From NCBI RefSeq assembly GCF_022271435.1, contig NZ_JAFIQY010000010.1, positions 62,001-126,000 on the forward strand: a DNA stretch of 64,000 nt, in the 5' to 3' direction. A program made the translations under genes and the position numbers. The notes beneath the pieces were generated by a model. The model was not told the origin of the DNA, made no database searches, and saw nothing but the letters and a program-made list of their open reading frames with translations. Within the stretch, counting starts at the first letter, position 1. Every line of letters begins with the position of its first letter. Positions 8,086 through 16,096 of this stretch are shown one piece after another. This DNA is from Streptomyces monomycini (GTDB lineage: Bacteria > Actinomycetota > Actinomycetes > Streptomycetales > Streptomycetaceae).

Positions 8086-9297
8086 TCAGGCCGATTCCGG
8101 GGTGTGCCGCGGGGGCGCCGGGGCGTCTCCGACGGTGGTGCCGGTCCCGGCAGCCGAGCCGGCCTCGGTGGTGGCCTCGGCGGCGGTATCGGTATCGGCG
8201 TCACCCCGGGCCGCGCCGCGCCGGCGCCGTACGACGACGAAGACGCCGGTGCCGACGGCGAGCGTCGCGCCCACCCCGATCACCCCGGCGAGCCCGCCGC
8301 TGATCCGGGGGTCCGCGATGTCCTTGACGCTGTAGTCGGCCAGCGGCGAGTCCTTCGCGGCGTGCTCCTCGGCCTTGGCGTCGATGCCCTGGTCCTGCGC
8401 GACCTTCTCCAGGCCGTCCGGGCTGGTGGAGGCGTAGTAGCTGACGCCGCCCGCGCAGACGAGCGCGACGGCGACACCGGCCAGCCAGACGCGGCGGGCG
8501 GAGCGCCGGGCGCCGGCCGGCCGCGGCCCGGCGCCCGGCGCCGCCGACGGCCCGGAACCGGGCTCCCCCGCTCCCGCCACGGGTCCGGCCAAGGGGGAAG
8601 TCCGCAGCTGGAGCGGCTTGGCCAGCCCGCGCGCCCCGTACACGAGGTCGGGGCGCACGGCGAGGACCGCACCGACGGTGAGTGCGGTGATGGCGGCCTC
8701 GCCGATGCCGATGAGGACGTGCACGCCGGTCATCGCCGCGAAGACGGTGCCGATCGGTACGTGGGTGGTGCCGCCCAGCGCGTACAGGCCGGTGAAGGCG
8801 ACGGCGGCGGCCGGTACGGAGATCACGGCGGCCACGAAGGCGGCGGCCGTCACCGCGCGGCGGCCGCGCGGCAGCGCCTTGACCAGGCCGCGGAAGATCC
8901 CGTACGCGACGACGGTGGTCACCACCGCCATGTCGGTGATGTTGACCCCGAGCGCGGTCAGCCCGCCGTCCGCGAAGAGCACGGCCTGCATGAGCAGGAC
9001 GACGGAGACGCAGAGCACGCCCGTGTACGGGCCGACGAGGATGGCGGCCAGCGCGCCGCCGAGCAGGTGCCCGCTGGTCCCGGCGGCGACGGGGAAGTTG
9101 AGCATCTGGACGGCGAAGATGAAGGCGGCGACCAGACCGGCGAGGGGCGCGGTGCGTTCGGCGCCGAGTCCGGCGTGCGCCTCGGGGCCGCCCAGTTCGC
9201 GGCGGGCGCCGCGCAGGCTGACCGCGACGGCGGCAGCGGCGAGGACGCCGGTGGCGGCCGAGACGGGGGCGTCGATGAATCCGTCGGGTACGTGCAT
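8086..9297 (-). CDS. cbiM: CbiM-CbiN (PDGLE) fusion, substrate-specific component of the Ni/Co importer
   Basis: A 403-residue fusion. Residues 1 to ~220 are CbiM: the diagnostic N-terminus MHVPDGFIDAP (His2 ligates the metal with the N-terminal amine) and about six membrane helices. After a Gly/Ala/Pro-rich linker (about 235-265) comes a CbiN-like PDGLE domain: a helix, an extracytoplasmic loop with SPDGLEKVAQDQG, and a final helix ending in Arg residues. It is first in the cbiMQO operon. Fusion of CbiM and the CbiN-like part is known in actinobacteria. The promoter region carries a Nur-like operator 44 bases before the start, favouring nickel as substrate. Confidence 0.9.
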   Translation of the reverse strand: MHVPDGFIDAPVSAATGVLAAAAVAVSLRGARRELGGPEAHAGLGAERTAPLAGLVAAFIFAVQMLNFPVAAGTSGHLLGGALAAILVGPYTGVLCVSVVLLMQAVLFADGGLTALGVNITDMAVVTTVVAYGIFRGLVKALPRGRRAVTAAAFVAAVISVPAAAVAFTGLYALGGTTHVPIGTVFAAMTGVHVLIGIGEAAITALTVGAVLAVRPDLVYGARGLAKPLQLRTSPLAGPVAGAGEPGSGPSAAPGAGPRPAGARRSARRVWLAGVAVALVCAGGVSYYASTSPDGLEKVAQDQGIDAKAEEHAAKDSPLADYSVKDIADPRISGGLAGVIGVGATLAVGTGVFVVVRRRRGAARGDADTDTAAEATTEAGSAAGTGTTVGDAPAPPRHTPESA

Positions 9298-9340
9298 GAG
9301 GGTCTCCGCTCAGCCGCGCAATCCCTTCATCGTGGCCGTA

Positions 9341-9357
9341 CTGCAAACGGGTCGCAA
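9341..9357 (-). promoter_or_regulatory. Candidate Nur (nickel-responsive Fur-family) box before cbiM
   Basis: The 17-base site CTGCAA-ACGGG-TCGCAA closely matches the Streptomyces Nur consensus tTGCaa-N5-ttGCAA as I recall it. On the cbiM strand its outer half supplies TTGCGA (9357-9352), a possible -35, followed after 17 bases by CACGAT (9334-9329), a weak -10. A bound repressor would therefore block RNA polymerase. The MFS gene diverges from the same 149-bp interval. Confidence 0.5.
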
Positions 9358-9446
9358 GAGCGCTCGGGGCGCGAAACGGCAACGGCGCGTCACCCCCACA
9401 GCAGCAAAAGGTGGCGAAGCGGGGCATTGGCGCAAAGGCTTGGTCC

Positions 9447-11492
9447 ATGACCACGGCCGCCGCGCAAGCCTCCGCCCCCGAAGCGCGCAGCACTCCGCCC
9501 GCGCTCAGCCGCCGCCGTACCAACCTGGTCTTCACCACGATCGTGCTCGGCATGCTGCTGGCCGCCCTGGACCAGACGATCGTGTCCACCGCGCTGCCCA
9601 CGATCGTGGCGGACCTGGGCGGCGGCGGGCACATGGCGTGGGTGGTGACGGCGTACCTGCTGGCGGAGACCGTGGCGACGGTGCTGGTCGGCAAGTTCGG
9701 CGACCTCTTCGGCCGGAAGATCATTTTTCAGGTCAGCGCGGTGGTCTTCGTCGGCGGCTCGATCCTGGCCGGCGCCTCGGCCTCGATGCTGATGCTGGTC
9801 GTGGCGCGCGCCGTGCAGGGCGTCGGCGGCGGTGGCCTGATGGTCACCGCGATGGCGCTGATCGCGGACGTCATCCCGCTGCGCGAACGCGGCAAGTACC
9901 AGGGCGCGCTGGGCGCCGTCTTCGGGGTGACCACGGTCGTCGGGCCCACGCTGGGCGGCCTGTTCACCGACCATGCCTCCTGGCGCTGGTGCTTCTACGT
10001 CAACATCCCCATCGCGATCGTGATGGTCGTGATGGCGGCGCGTACCGTCCCGGTCGTACGGGCCGCGGTGCGCCCGCTGATCGACTACCTCGGCATCGTG
10101 CTGGTCGCGATGGGCGCCTCCGGCCTGGTGCTGGGCCTGGAGTGGGGCGGCAACGAGTACGCCTGGGGCTCCCCGGTCATCATCGGTCTGTTCACGGGAT
10201 CGCTGGTGCTGCTGGCGGGCTTCGTCTTCGTGGAGCTGCGGGCCAGGGAGCCGATGCTCCCGATGCATCTGTTCCGCAACCCGGTCTTCACCGTCTGCTC
10301 GGTGCTCAGCTTCATCGTCGGCTTCGCGATGCTCGGCGCGATGACGTACCTGCCGACGTACCTCCAGTTCGTCGACGGGGTCTCGGCGACCATGTCGGGC
10401 GTGCGGACGCTGCCGATGGTCGCCGGGCTGCTGGGCACCTCGATGCTCTCCGGCGTCGTCGTCAGCCGCACCGGCCGCTACCGGGTCTTCCCCATCGTCG
10501 GTACGGGCGTGATGGCGCTCGGCCTGTACCTGATGTCGACCATGGGCGCGGACACCGGCGTCTGGCTCGAATCGCTGTACATGTTCGTCCTCGGCCTCGG
10601 CATCGGCCTGGCGATGCAGGTGCTGACCATCGCCGTGCAGAACACGGTCGACTACCACGAGCTGGGCTCCGCGACCTCCGGCGTGACCTTCTTCCGTACC
10701 CTCGGCTCGTCGTTCGGCACGGCCGTCTTCGGCACGCTCTACAGCAACCGCCTCGACCCCAACCTGAAGGCCGCGCTGGCGAAGTCCCCGGGCGTGCCGC
10801 CGGAGGCAGCGGCGAGCCCGCAGGCACTGCACCGGCTGCCCGAAGCGCAGGCCAGGCCGGTGATCGACGCGTACGCGGACACCGTCAACCATGTCTTCCA
10901 GTGGGTGGTGCCGGTCGCGCTGGCCGGGTTCGTGGTGGCGTGGTTCCTCAAGGAGGTGCCGCTGCGGGACAGCGCGCGGGCGGCCGCCGGCGACCTCGGC
11001 GAGGGTTTCGCGGCACCCGACTCCACCGATTCCGACCAGCAGTTGGAGCGTGCGGTGGCGCGGGCGATGCGCAAGGCGGAGGGGCCGGTGAGCCTGGAGG
11101 TGCTGGCCGCGTCCGGCAGCCCGCTCACGCCCGGCCAGGCGTGGGCGCTGGGCCAGATCCACTGGCGTACGCGCATCCACGGGGAGACGTCGCTGGCGGC
11201 CGTCGCCCAGGCGCACCGGATGCCGGACGAGGTGCTGGAGCCGGTCTTCACGCGGGTGATCGGGTCCGGGTACGCGCGGTACGGCGACGACGGGCGGCTG
11301 GAGCCCACCGAGGCGGGCCGCGCCGAGATCGACCGGCTGATCGTCGCCTGGCGCGAGTGGCTGGACGAGCGGCTGGAGGGCTGGACCGCGGAGGACCCCG
11401 AGGACCGCGCCCGGCTGGCGCGCGCGCTGGACAACATGGCGGCGCGGCTGCTGGACGAGGACACGTCGCACCGGGAGCGTACGGCGGTCTGA
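9447..11492 (+). CDS. DHA2-family MFS drug exporter fused to a C-terminal winged-helix domain
   Basis: A 681-residue protein. Residues ~30 to 520 form a 14-helix EmrB/QacA-type proton-coupled exporter with motif C-like LDQTIVSTALPTI in helix 1 and GKFGDLFGRK in loop 2-3. Unusually, about 140 residues follow the last helix (after WFLKEVPL). They read as a MarR-like winged helix: SLEVLAASGSPLTPGQAWALG, a recognition-helix-like ETSLAAVAQAHRMPDEVLEPV, and a wing ending in LEPTEAGRAEIDRL. A cytoplasmic sensor or DNA-binding tail is inferred. The start at 9447 follows AAAGG by eight bases. It may share control with divergent cbiM. Confidence 0.9.
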   Translation: MTTAAAQASAPEARSTPPALSRRRTNLVFTTIVLGMLLAALDQTIVSTALPTIVADLGGGGHMAWVVTAYLLAETVATVLVGKFGDLFGRKIIFQVSAVVFVGGSILAGASASMLMLVVARAVQGVGGGGLMVTAMALIADVIPLRERGKYQGALGAVFGVTTVVGPTLGGLFTDHASWRWCFYVNIPIAIVMVVMAARTVPVVRAAVRPLIDYLGIVLVAMGASGLVLGLEWGGNEYAWGSPVIIGLFTGSLVLLAGFVFVELRAREPMLPMHLFRNPVFTVCSVLSFIVGFAMLGAMTYLPTYLQFVDGVSATMSGVRTLPMVAGLLGTSMLSGVVVSRTGRYRVFPIVGTGVMALGLYLMSTMGADTGVWLESLYMFVLGLGIGLAMQVLTIAVQNTVDYHELGSATSGVTFFRTLGSSFGTAVFGTLYSNRLDPNLKAALAKSPGVPPEAAASPQALHRLPEAQARPVIDAYADTVNHVFQWVVPVALAGFVVAWFLKEVPLRDSARAAAGDLGEGFAAPDSTDSDQQLERAVARAMRKAEGPVSLEVLAASGSPLTPGQAWALGQIHWRTRIHGETSLAAVAQAHRMPDEVLEPVFTRVIGSGYARYGDDGRLEPTEAGRAEIDRLIVAWREWLDERLEGWTAEDPEDRARLARALDNMAARLLDEDTSHRERTAV

Positions 11493-11553
11493 GGTCGGTA
11501 CGGGGACGGTCTGAGGACCGTACGAGGACGGCCTGAGGACCGTACGGGGGCGG
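11488..11553 (+). repeat. Three tandem 22-bp repeats, each able to form a hairpin
   Basis: Three units (11488-11509, 11510-11531, 11532-11553) of the form YCTGAGG..CGTACG..G.CGG, the first containing the MFS stop codon. Unit junctions pair as ACGGTC-TGAG-GACCGT (11505-11520) and ACGGCC-TGAG-GACCGT (11527-11542), giving serial stem-loops that could end or stabilise the MFS transcript. Confidence 0.75.
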
Positions 11554-11659
11554 GCACGCGCCAAGGCTGTCCAAGTGCCCAGAGGCGTCCTGGACGAGGC
11601 CACGGCCCGAGGTTAGGTTGCCAAGGCAACCATGCAGCCCGCGTGAGGAGCCGCCGACC

Positions 11660-12856
11660 GTGACAGCAGCCGTTCAGGGCACCTGTGCCCCGGAGTTCGA
11701 GAACGTACGGGCCGAGTTCGCGCGCAACTTCGCCGAACGCGGGGAGGTGGGCGCCGCGGTCGCGGTGTACCTGGACGGCGAGAAGGTCGTCGACCTGTGG
11801 GGCGGGCACGCGGACGCCGACGGCACCCGCCCGTGGGAGCGCGACACGCTGGTCACCGTGTACTCGACGAGCAAGGGCCTGACCGCCCTGTGCGCCCATC
11901 TGCTCGCCGACCGCGGCGAGCTGGACCTGGACGCGCCCGTCGCCCGCTACTGGCCGGAGTTCGCGCAGGCCGGCAAGGGCGAGGTGCCGGTGCGCTGGCT
12001 GCTCTCGCACCGCGCGGTCCTCATCGGCCCCCGGGAGCCGCTGACGGCCGAGGACGTGTACGACTGGGAGAAGACCTGCGCCGTACTGGCCGCCACCGAG
12101 CCGTGGTGGGAGCCGGGCACCGCGCAGGGCTACCACGCCGTCAGCTTCGGCTTCCTGGTCGGCGAGGTCGTCCGCCGTGTCACCGGGGTCTCGCTCGGCA
12201 CCTTCCTGCGTACGGAGATCACCGAACCGCTCGGCGCCGACCTGTACATCGGCACGCCGGCCTCGGAGCACGGCCGCTGCGCCCGGTTCATCGGCCCGGA
12301 CGGCGACGGCGTCCTCAGCAGCGCGTTCCCGGGCATTCCGGACGGGACCGTACGGTCCCTGGACTCCCACCCGTTCGCTCCACTGGCGCTCGCCATGCGC
12401 CACATGCCCACGGGGGACGTGAACAGCGCCACGTGCCGCTCGGCCGAGATCCCCGCCGCCAACGGCAACGCCACCGCGCGCGGCCTGGCGGCGGTCTACC
12501 GCGCGCTGGCCGACGGCGAACTGGTCGGCCCCGGCACCCTCGCGGCCCTGCGGGAACGGCAGAGCCGCCCCGGCGAACGCGACCTGGTGCTCGGCGCGTT
12601 CGCGCCGGAGGACCTGCCGTTCGCCTGGTCCTGCGGCTACATGCTCAACGAGTCCCACTACTTCGGCCCGAACCGTACGGCCTTCGGCCACGGCGGCGCG
12701 GGAGGCTCCCTCGCCTTCGCCGACCCGGAGAGCCGGCTGGCGTACGCGTACGTGATGAACAGCTTCGGGGGCGGTACGACGGGCGACGACACCCGCAACC
12801 TCGCGCTGGTCGAGGCGGTGTACGCGACGCCGGGGGTGGCGGGGCGCACTTCTTGA
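11660..12856 (+). CDS. Serine hydrolase of the beta-lactamase (class C/EstB) fold, paralogue of 5214-6419
   Basis: A 398-residue protein with S69-T-S-K72 as nucleophile motif, GYHAV as the tyrosine motif and a glycine-rich GHGGAGGSLAFADPES block near the C-terminus. It has no export signal. The GTG at 11660 is chosen because GAGGAG sits nine bases upstream; an earlier ATG lacks a site and would add a non-homologous leader. It is close in sequence to the other copy 5 kb away (matching start, SxxK, GYHA and C-terminal blocks), indicating an older duplication. Likely a cytoplasmic esterase or transpeptidase-like hydrolase; substrate unknown. Confidence 0.87.
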   Translation: MTAAVQGTCAPEFENVRAEFARNFAERGEVGAAVAVYLDGEKVVDLWGGHADADGTRPWERDTLVTVYSTSKGLTALCAHLLADRGELDLDAPVARYWPEFAQAGKGEVPVRWLLSHRAVLIGPREPLTAEDVYDWEKTCAVLAATEPWWEPGTAQGYHAVSFGFLVGEVVRRVTGVSLGTFLRTEITEPLGADLYIGTPASEHGRCARFIGPDGDGVLSSAFPGIPDGTVRSLDSHPFAPLALAMRHMPTGDVNSATCRSAEIPAANGNATARGLAAVYRALADGELVGPGTLAALRERQSRPGERDLVLGAFAPEDLPFAWSCGYMLNESHYFGPNRTAFGHGGAGGSLAFADPESRLAYAYVMNSFGGGTTGDDTRNLALVEAVYATPGVAGRTS

Positions 12857-12864
12857 GGTACGGG

Positions 12865-12915
12865 CACGGCCCGGCGACCGGCCCCGTTCCGTACGGGACC
12901 CGTCGCCGGGCCGTG
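12865..12915. terminator. Bidirectional hairpin between convergent genes
   Basis: A 14-bp perfect stem (CACGGCCCGGCGAC at 12865-12878 with its complement at 12902-12915). The 23-base loop contains a further small hairpin around CCGTACGG. It lies between the ends of the serine hydrolase and MMPL genes. Confidence 0.75.
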
Positions 12916-13009
12916 TCCTGCGCACCGCGCCCCGTCCCCACGGAGCGGCGCGGACCGGGGCGGACGCGCCGCTCACGCGGCCGCCCCGGGGCTCGTCACG
13001 CCCCGGCCG

Positions 13010-15217
13010 TCACACCTTGGTGAGTTCCGGCTTGTCGGCCGGTTCGGGCGCGAGGTGTTTCTGGAGCTGTTCGCCTTCGACGTCCACGTTGGGCAGGGCG
13101 CGCTGGAGCCACTTGGGCAGCCACCACGCCGCGCGCCCGAGGAGCGCGAGGACGGCGGGGACGAGGGCCATGCGGACCACGAACGCGTCGAAGAAGACGG
13201 CGACGGCGAGCCCGAAACCGATCATCTTGATCATGGATTCGGAGGAGCCGATGAAGCCCGCGAAGACCGAGATCATGATGACCGCGGCGGCCGTGACCAC
13301 CCGCGCGCCGTGCCGGAAACCGGTGACGACGGCCTGTCCGGGGCGCTCCCCGTGGACGAACGCCTCCCGCATCCGGGTCACGAGGAAGACCTCGTAGTCC
13401 ATGGCGAGTCCGAAGACCACGCCCACCATGAAGATCGGCATCATGCTCATGACCGGGCCGGTCTGCTCGACGCCGAACAGGTCCGCCAGCCAGCCCCACT
13501 GGAAGACCGCGACCACCGCGCCGAGCGCCGCGACGACCGACAGCAGGAAGCCGAGGGCGGCCTTCAGGGGCACCAGGACGGACCGGAAGACGACCATCAG
13601 CAGCAGGAAGGCCAGGCCGACGACCAGCGCCAGGTAGGGCAGCAGCGCGTCGTTGAGCTTCTCGGAGACGTCGATGTTCATCGCGGTGGTGCCGGTGACC
13701 AGCGCCCGCGCGTCGGCGTCCCGCGCCGCGTCGCCCGCCTTGCCGCGGATCTCGTGGACCAGGTCCTCGGTCTCGGTGCTGCTCGGCTTGGACTTCGGCA
13801 CGACGTTCAGCAGCGCCGTGTCGCCCGCCTGGTTGAAGGTGGGCGGGGTGACGGCCGCGACGCCGTCCAGCTTCGCGACGGTCCCGGCGACCCGCGTCGC
13901 CGCGGCCTTCGGGTCCTTGCTGCCCTGTCCGTCCACGACCAGCATCAGCGGGCCGTTGAAGCCCGGCCCGAAGCCTTCGGAGAGCAGGTCGTACGCCTTG
14001 CGCTGGGTGGTGCTGGTGGGCTGCGCGCCGTCGTCCGGCAGGCCCATCTCCAGCGAACTCGCGGGTACGGCGATGACGCCCAGGCCGACGACACCGGCCA
14101 GCAGCACGGCGACCGGACGCCGCAGCACGAAGCGCGCCCAGCGGGTGCCCATGTTGGGCTTGCCGCCCTCGGCCTCCCCGGGGGCGGTGGCGCCCTTGCG
14201 GGCCTTGCGGCTCAGTACGCGCTTGCCCGCGAAGCCCAGCAGCGCGGGGATCAGGGTCAGGGCGACGAGGACGGCGATGACGACCGTGCCGGCCGCCGCG
14301 ATGCCCATCTTGGTGAGCATCGGGATGTTGACCACCGACAGGCCCACCAGGGCGATGACGACGGTCAGCCCGGCGAAGACCACGGCGGACCCGGCGGTGC
14401 CGGTCGCGCGCCCGGCCGCCTCTTCCCGCTCCCGGCCCTCGGCCAGTTCGGAGCGGTAGCGGGAGACGATGAACAGCGCGTAGTCGATGCCGACGGCGAG
14501 GCCGATCATCATGGCGAGGGTGGACGTCGTACTGGACAGGTCCAGCACGCTGCCGAGCGCGGTGATGGACGAGACGCCGATGCCCACGCCGATCAGCGCG
14601 GTCAGCAGCGGCAGGCCGGCGGCTGTCAGCGCGCCGAAGGTGATGACGAGGACGACGGCGGAGATGACGATGCCGATGATCTCGGTCGCGCCGGTCTCCG
14701 GCATCGCCTGGAGCGCGTTGCCGCCGATCTCGACGGTCAGCCCGGTGTCCCGGCCGTGCTGAGCCGCTTCCTTGAGCGCGTCACGCGCGTCGTCCTTCAG
14801 CTCGAAGCCGGAGACCTTGTAGGTGACCTGCGCGTAGGCGATCTTGCCGTCCTGGGCCACCCCCTTGGCCAGGTACGGGTCGGAGACCGAGGCGACCTGC
14901 GGCGAGGAGGACTTCAGCTCGCCGACGACCTTCTCGACGGCCTTCTTCTGCGCCGGCGCGGTGACCTGCTGCCCGTCGGGCGCCTTGAAGACCACGCGCG
15001 CGGTGGCGCCGTCCGCCTTGGTGCCGGGGAAGCGTTCGCCCAGCAGGTCGAAGGTCTGCTGCGACTCCGTACCCGGTACGGAGAAGGAGTCGGCGGCGGG
15101 CGAGGACGCGGTGGCGGCGCCGACTCCGGCGACGGCCAGCAGCGCCACCCATATGAGGGCGACGAAGCGGCGTCGCCGGAAGGCGAACCGTCCGAGTTTG
15201 TAGAGGAATGTAGCCAC
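13010..15217 (-). CDS. MMPL/RND family transporter
   Basis: A 735-residue inner-membrane exporter of the MmpL type. It starts with one helix after a basic patch (GRFAFRRRRFVALIWVALLAVAG), then a ~150-residue extracytoplasmic domain, a five-helix block with the charged intramembrane motif region GIDYALFIVSRYRSEL, and a second copy of the same arrangement ending with GLAMDYEVFLVTRMREAF. These paired GxxxDYxxF motifs mark the proton-relay helices. MmpL proteins export lipids, siderophores or drugs; the cargo here is unknown. It lies 135 bases downstream of the TetR gene on the same strand, so TetR probably controls it. Confidence 0.9.
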   Translation of the reverse strand: MATFLYKLGRFAFRRRRFVALIWVALLAVAGVGAATASSPAADSFSVPGTESQQTFDLLGERFPGTKADGATARVVFKAPDGQQVTAPAQKKAVEKVVGELKSSSPQVASVSDPYLAKGVAQDGKIAYAQVTYKVSGFELKDDARDALKEAAQHGRDTGLTVEIGGNALQAMPETGATEIIGIVISAVVLVITFGALTAAGLPLLTALIGVGIGVSSITALGSVLDLSSTTSTLAMMIGLAVGIDYALFIVSRYRSELAEGREREEAAGRATGTAGSAVVFAGLTVVIALVGLSVVNIPMLTKMGIAAAGTVVIAVLVALTLIPALLGFAGKRVLSRKARKGATAPGEAEGGKPNMGTRWARFVLRRPVAVLLAGVVGLGVIAVPASSLEMGLPDDGAQPTSTTQRKAYDLLSEGFGPGFNGPLMLVVDGQGSKDPKAAATRVAGTVAKLDGVAAVTPPTFNQAGDTALLNVVPKSKPSSTETEDLVHEIRGKAGDAARDADARALVTGTTAMNIDVSEKLNDALLPYLALVVGLAFLLLMVVFRSVLVPLKAALGFLLSVVAALGAVVAVFQWGWLADLFGVEQTGPVMSMMPIFMVGVVFGLAMDYEVFLVTRMREAFVHGERPGQAVVTGFRHGARVVTAAAVIMISVFAGFIGSSESMIKMIGFGLAVAVFFDAFVVRMALVPAVLALLGRAAWWLPKWLQRALPNVDVEGEQLQKHLAPEPADKPELTKV

Positions 15218-15352
15218 GAGAAGGGGCGCTCCCGTCGGGAAGAGGGACGTACAAGGGCGTACGGAGCCGGCCCGACGACGAGAGCGGCGCGTCGAGTGCT
15301 GCCGTTATGGGGGGGAGTTGGGGACGGACGGCCCGGCAAGGGCCGGGACCGG

Positions 15353-15925
15353 TCAGACGCCTAGGGCGGGGAGGACCACGGCGTCGACGTATCCGGCGAG
15401 GAAGGCGCGGTCCGGCGGCCGGTCCTCGATGAGCTGCTGGGCGGCGAAGGCGCCGACCAGCATGTGCGGTACGTAGGCGAGCGCGGGGCGGCCGGCGGGG
15501 ATCTCGCCGCGCTCGACGGCGCGGGCGAGCATCGCGTCCATCCCGGAGATGTCCGGGTTGACGAACAGGTCGCGCAGCGCCTGCTGGAGGTCGGGGTTGT
15601 CGTGTGCGGCCCGCATGAGGCCCCGCAGCAGCGCGGAGTCGCGTTCCATCTCGCAGTCGTCGCCGCGGGAGACCATGGCGTGCAGGTCGCCGCGGATGCT
15701 GCCGGTGTCGATGTCGGCGAGGTGGACGGGCTTGTGGTGGTGGAGCGCCTTGGCCACCAGCTCCGGCTTGCCCTGCCACTGGCGGTAGAGGGTGGCCTTG
15801 CTGGCGTGGGTGCGGGCGGCGACGGCGTCCATGGTCAGGGCGTCGTAACCGACCTCGCGGAGCAGGTCGAGCACGGCCGCGTAGAGCTCCGCCTCGCGCT
15901 CGGGGGTCAGCCGGCTGCGGCCCAT
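15353..15925 (-). CDS. TetR family repressor, probable regulator of the MMPL exporter
   Basis: A 190-residue one-component repressor. The N-terminal helix-turn-helix covers about residues 10-55, with the family pattern YDALTMDAVAARTHASKATLYRQWQGKPELV. The rest is an alpha-helical ligand/dimer domain. The start at 15925 (MGRSRLTPERE) follows GGAGGAGGT closely; an ATG eight codons earlier lies inside that ribosome site. Two inverted repeats in the 171-bp upstream interval (15954-15968 and 16006-16023) are candidate operators. Same strand and next to the MMPL gene, the usual arrangement of an efflux regulator. Confidence 0.88.
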   Translation of the reverse strand: MGRSRLTPEREAELYAAVLDLLREVGYDALTMDAVAARTHASKATLYRQWQGKPELVAKALHHHKPVHLADIDTGSIRGDLHAMVSRGDDCEMERDSALLRGLMRAAHDNPDLQQALRDLFVNPDISGMDAMLARAVERGEIPAGRPALAYVPHMLVGAFAAQQLIEDRPPDRAFLAGYVDAVVLPALGV

Positions 15926-15953
15926 GGCGGACACCTCCTCCTGACTCATGTGA

Positions 15954-16023
15954 ACGAAACGGTTTCGTACAGCTTCGTACGGCTCGACCGTACCCCCGGC
16001 TCCAGCGAAACGGAAACGTTTCG
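15954..16023 (-). promoter_or_regulatory. Two candidate TetR operators
   Basis: ACGAAA-CGG-TTTCGT (15954-15968) and CGAAAC-N6-GTTTCG (16006-16023) are inverted repeats built from the same half-site CGAAAC. The first lies 29 bases before the TetR start, the second about 80; the pair would also flank the promoter of the divergent tricorn gene at 16097. Confidence 0.5.
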
Positions 16024-16096
16024 ATGGTGGTGTGCGTCACGGCACCACGCGCCCGGCCGAGTTGCCACGGTCCGCACTCGCCGAAAGCATGGGGGC

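Noticed and set aside
9298..9446. Cobalamin riboswitch before cbiM
   Set aside because: The interval is only 149 bases long and no conserved B12-box-like sequence is visible.
5214..12856. The two beta-lactamase-fold genes as antibiotic resistance genes
   Set aside because: Both lack export signals, and the third motif differs from class C beta-lactamases; they fit cytoplasmic esterases better.
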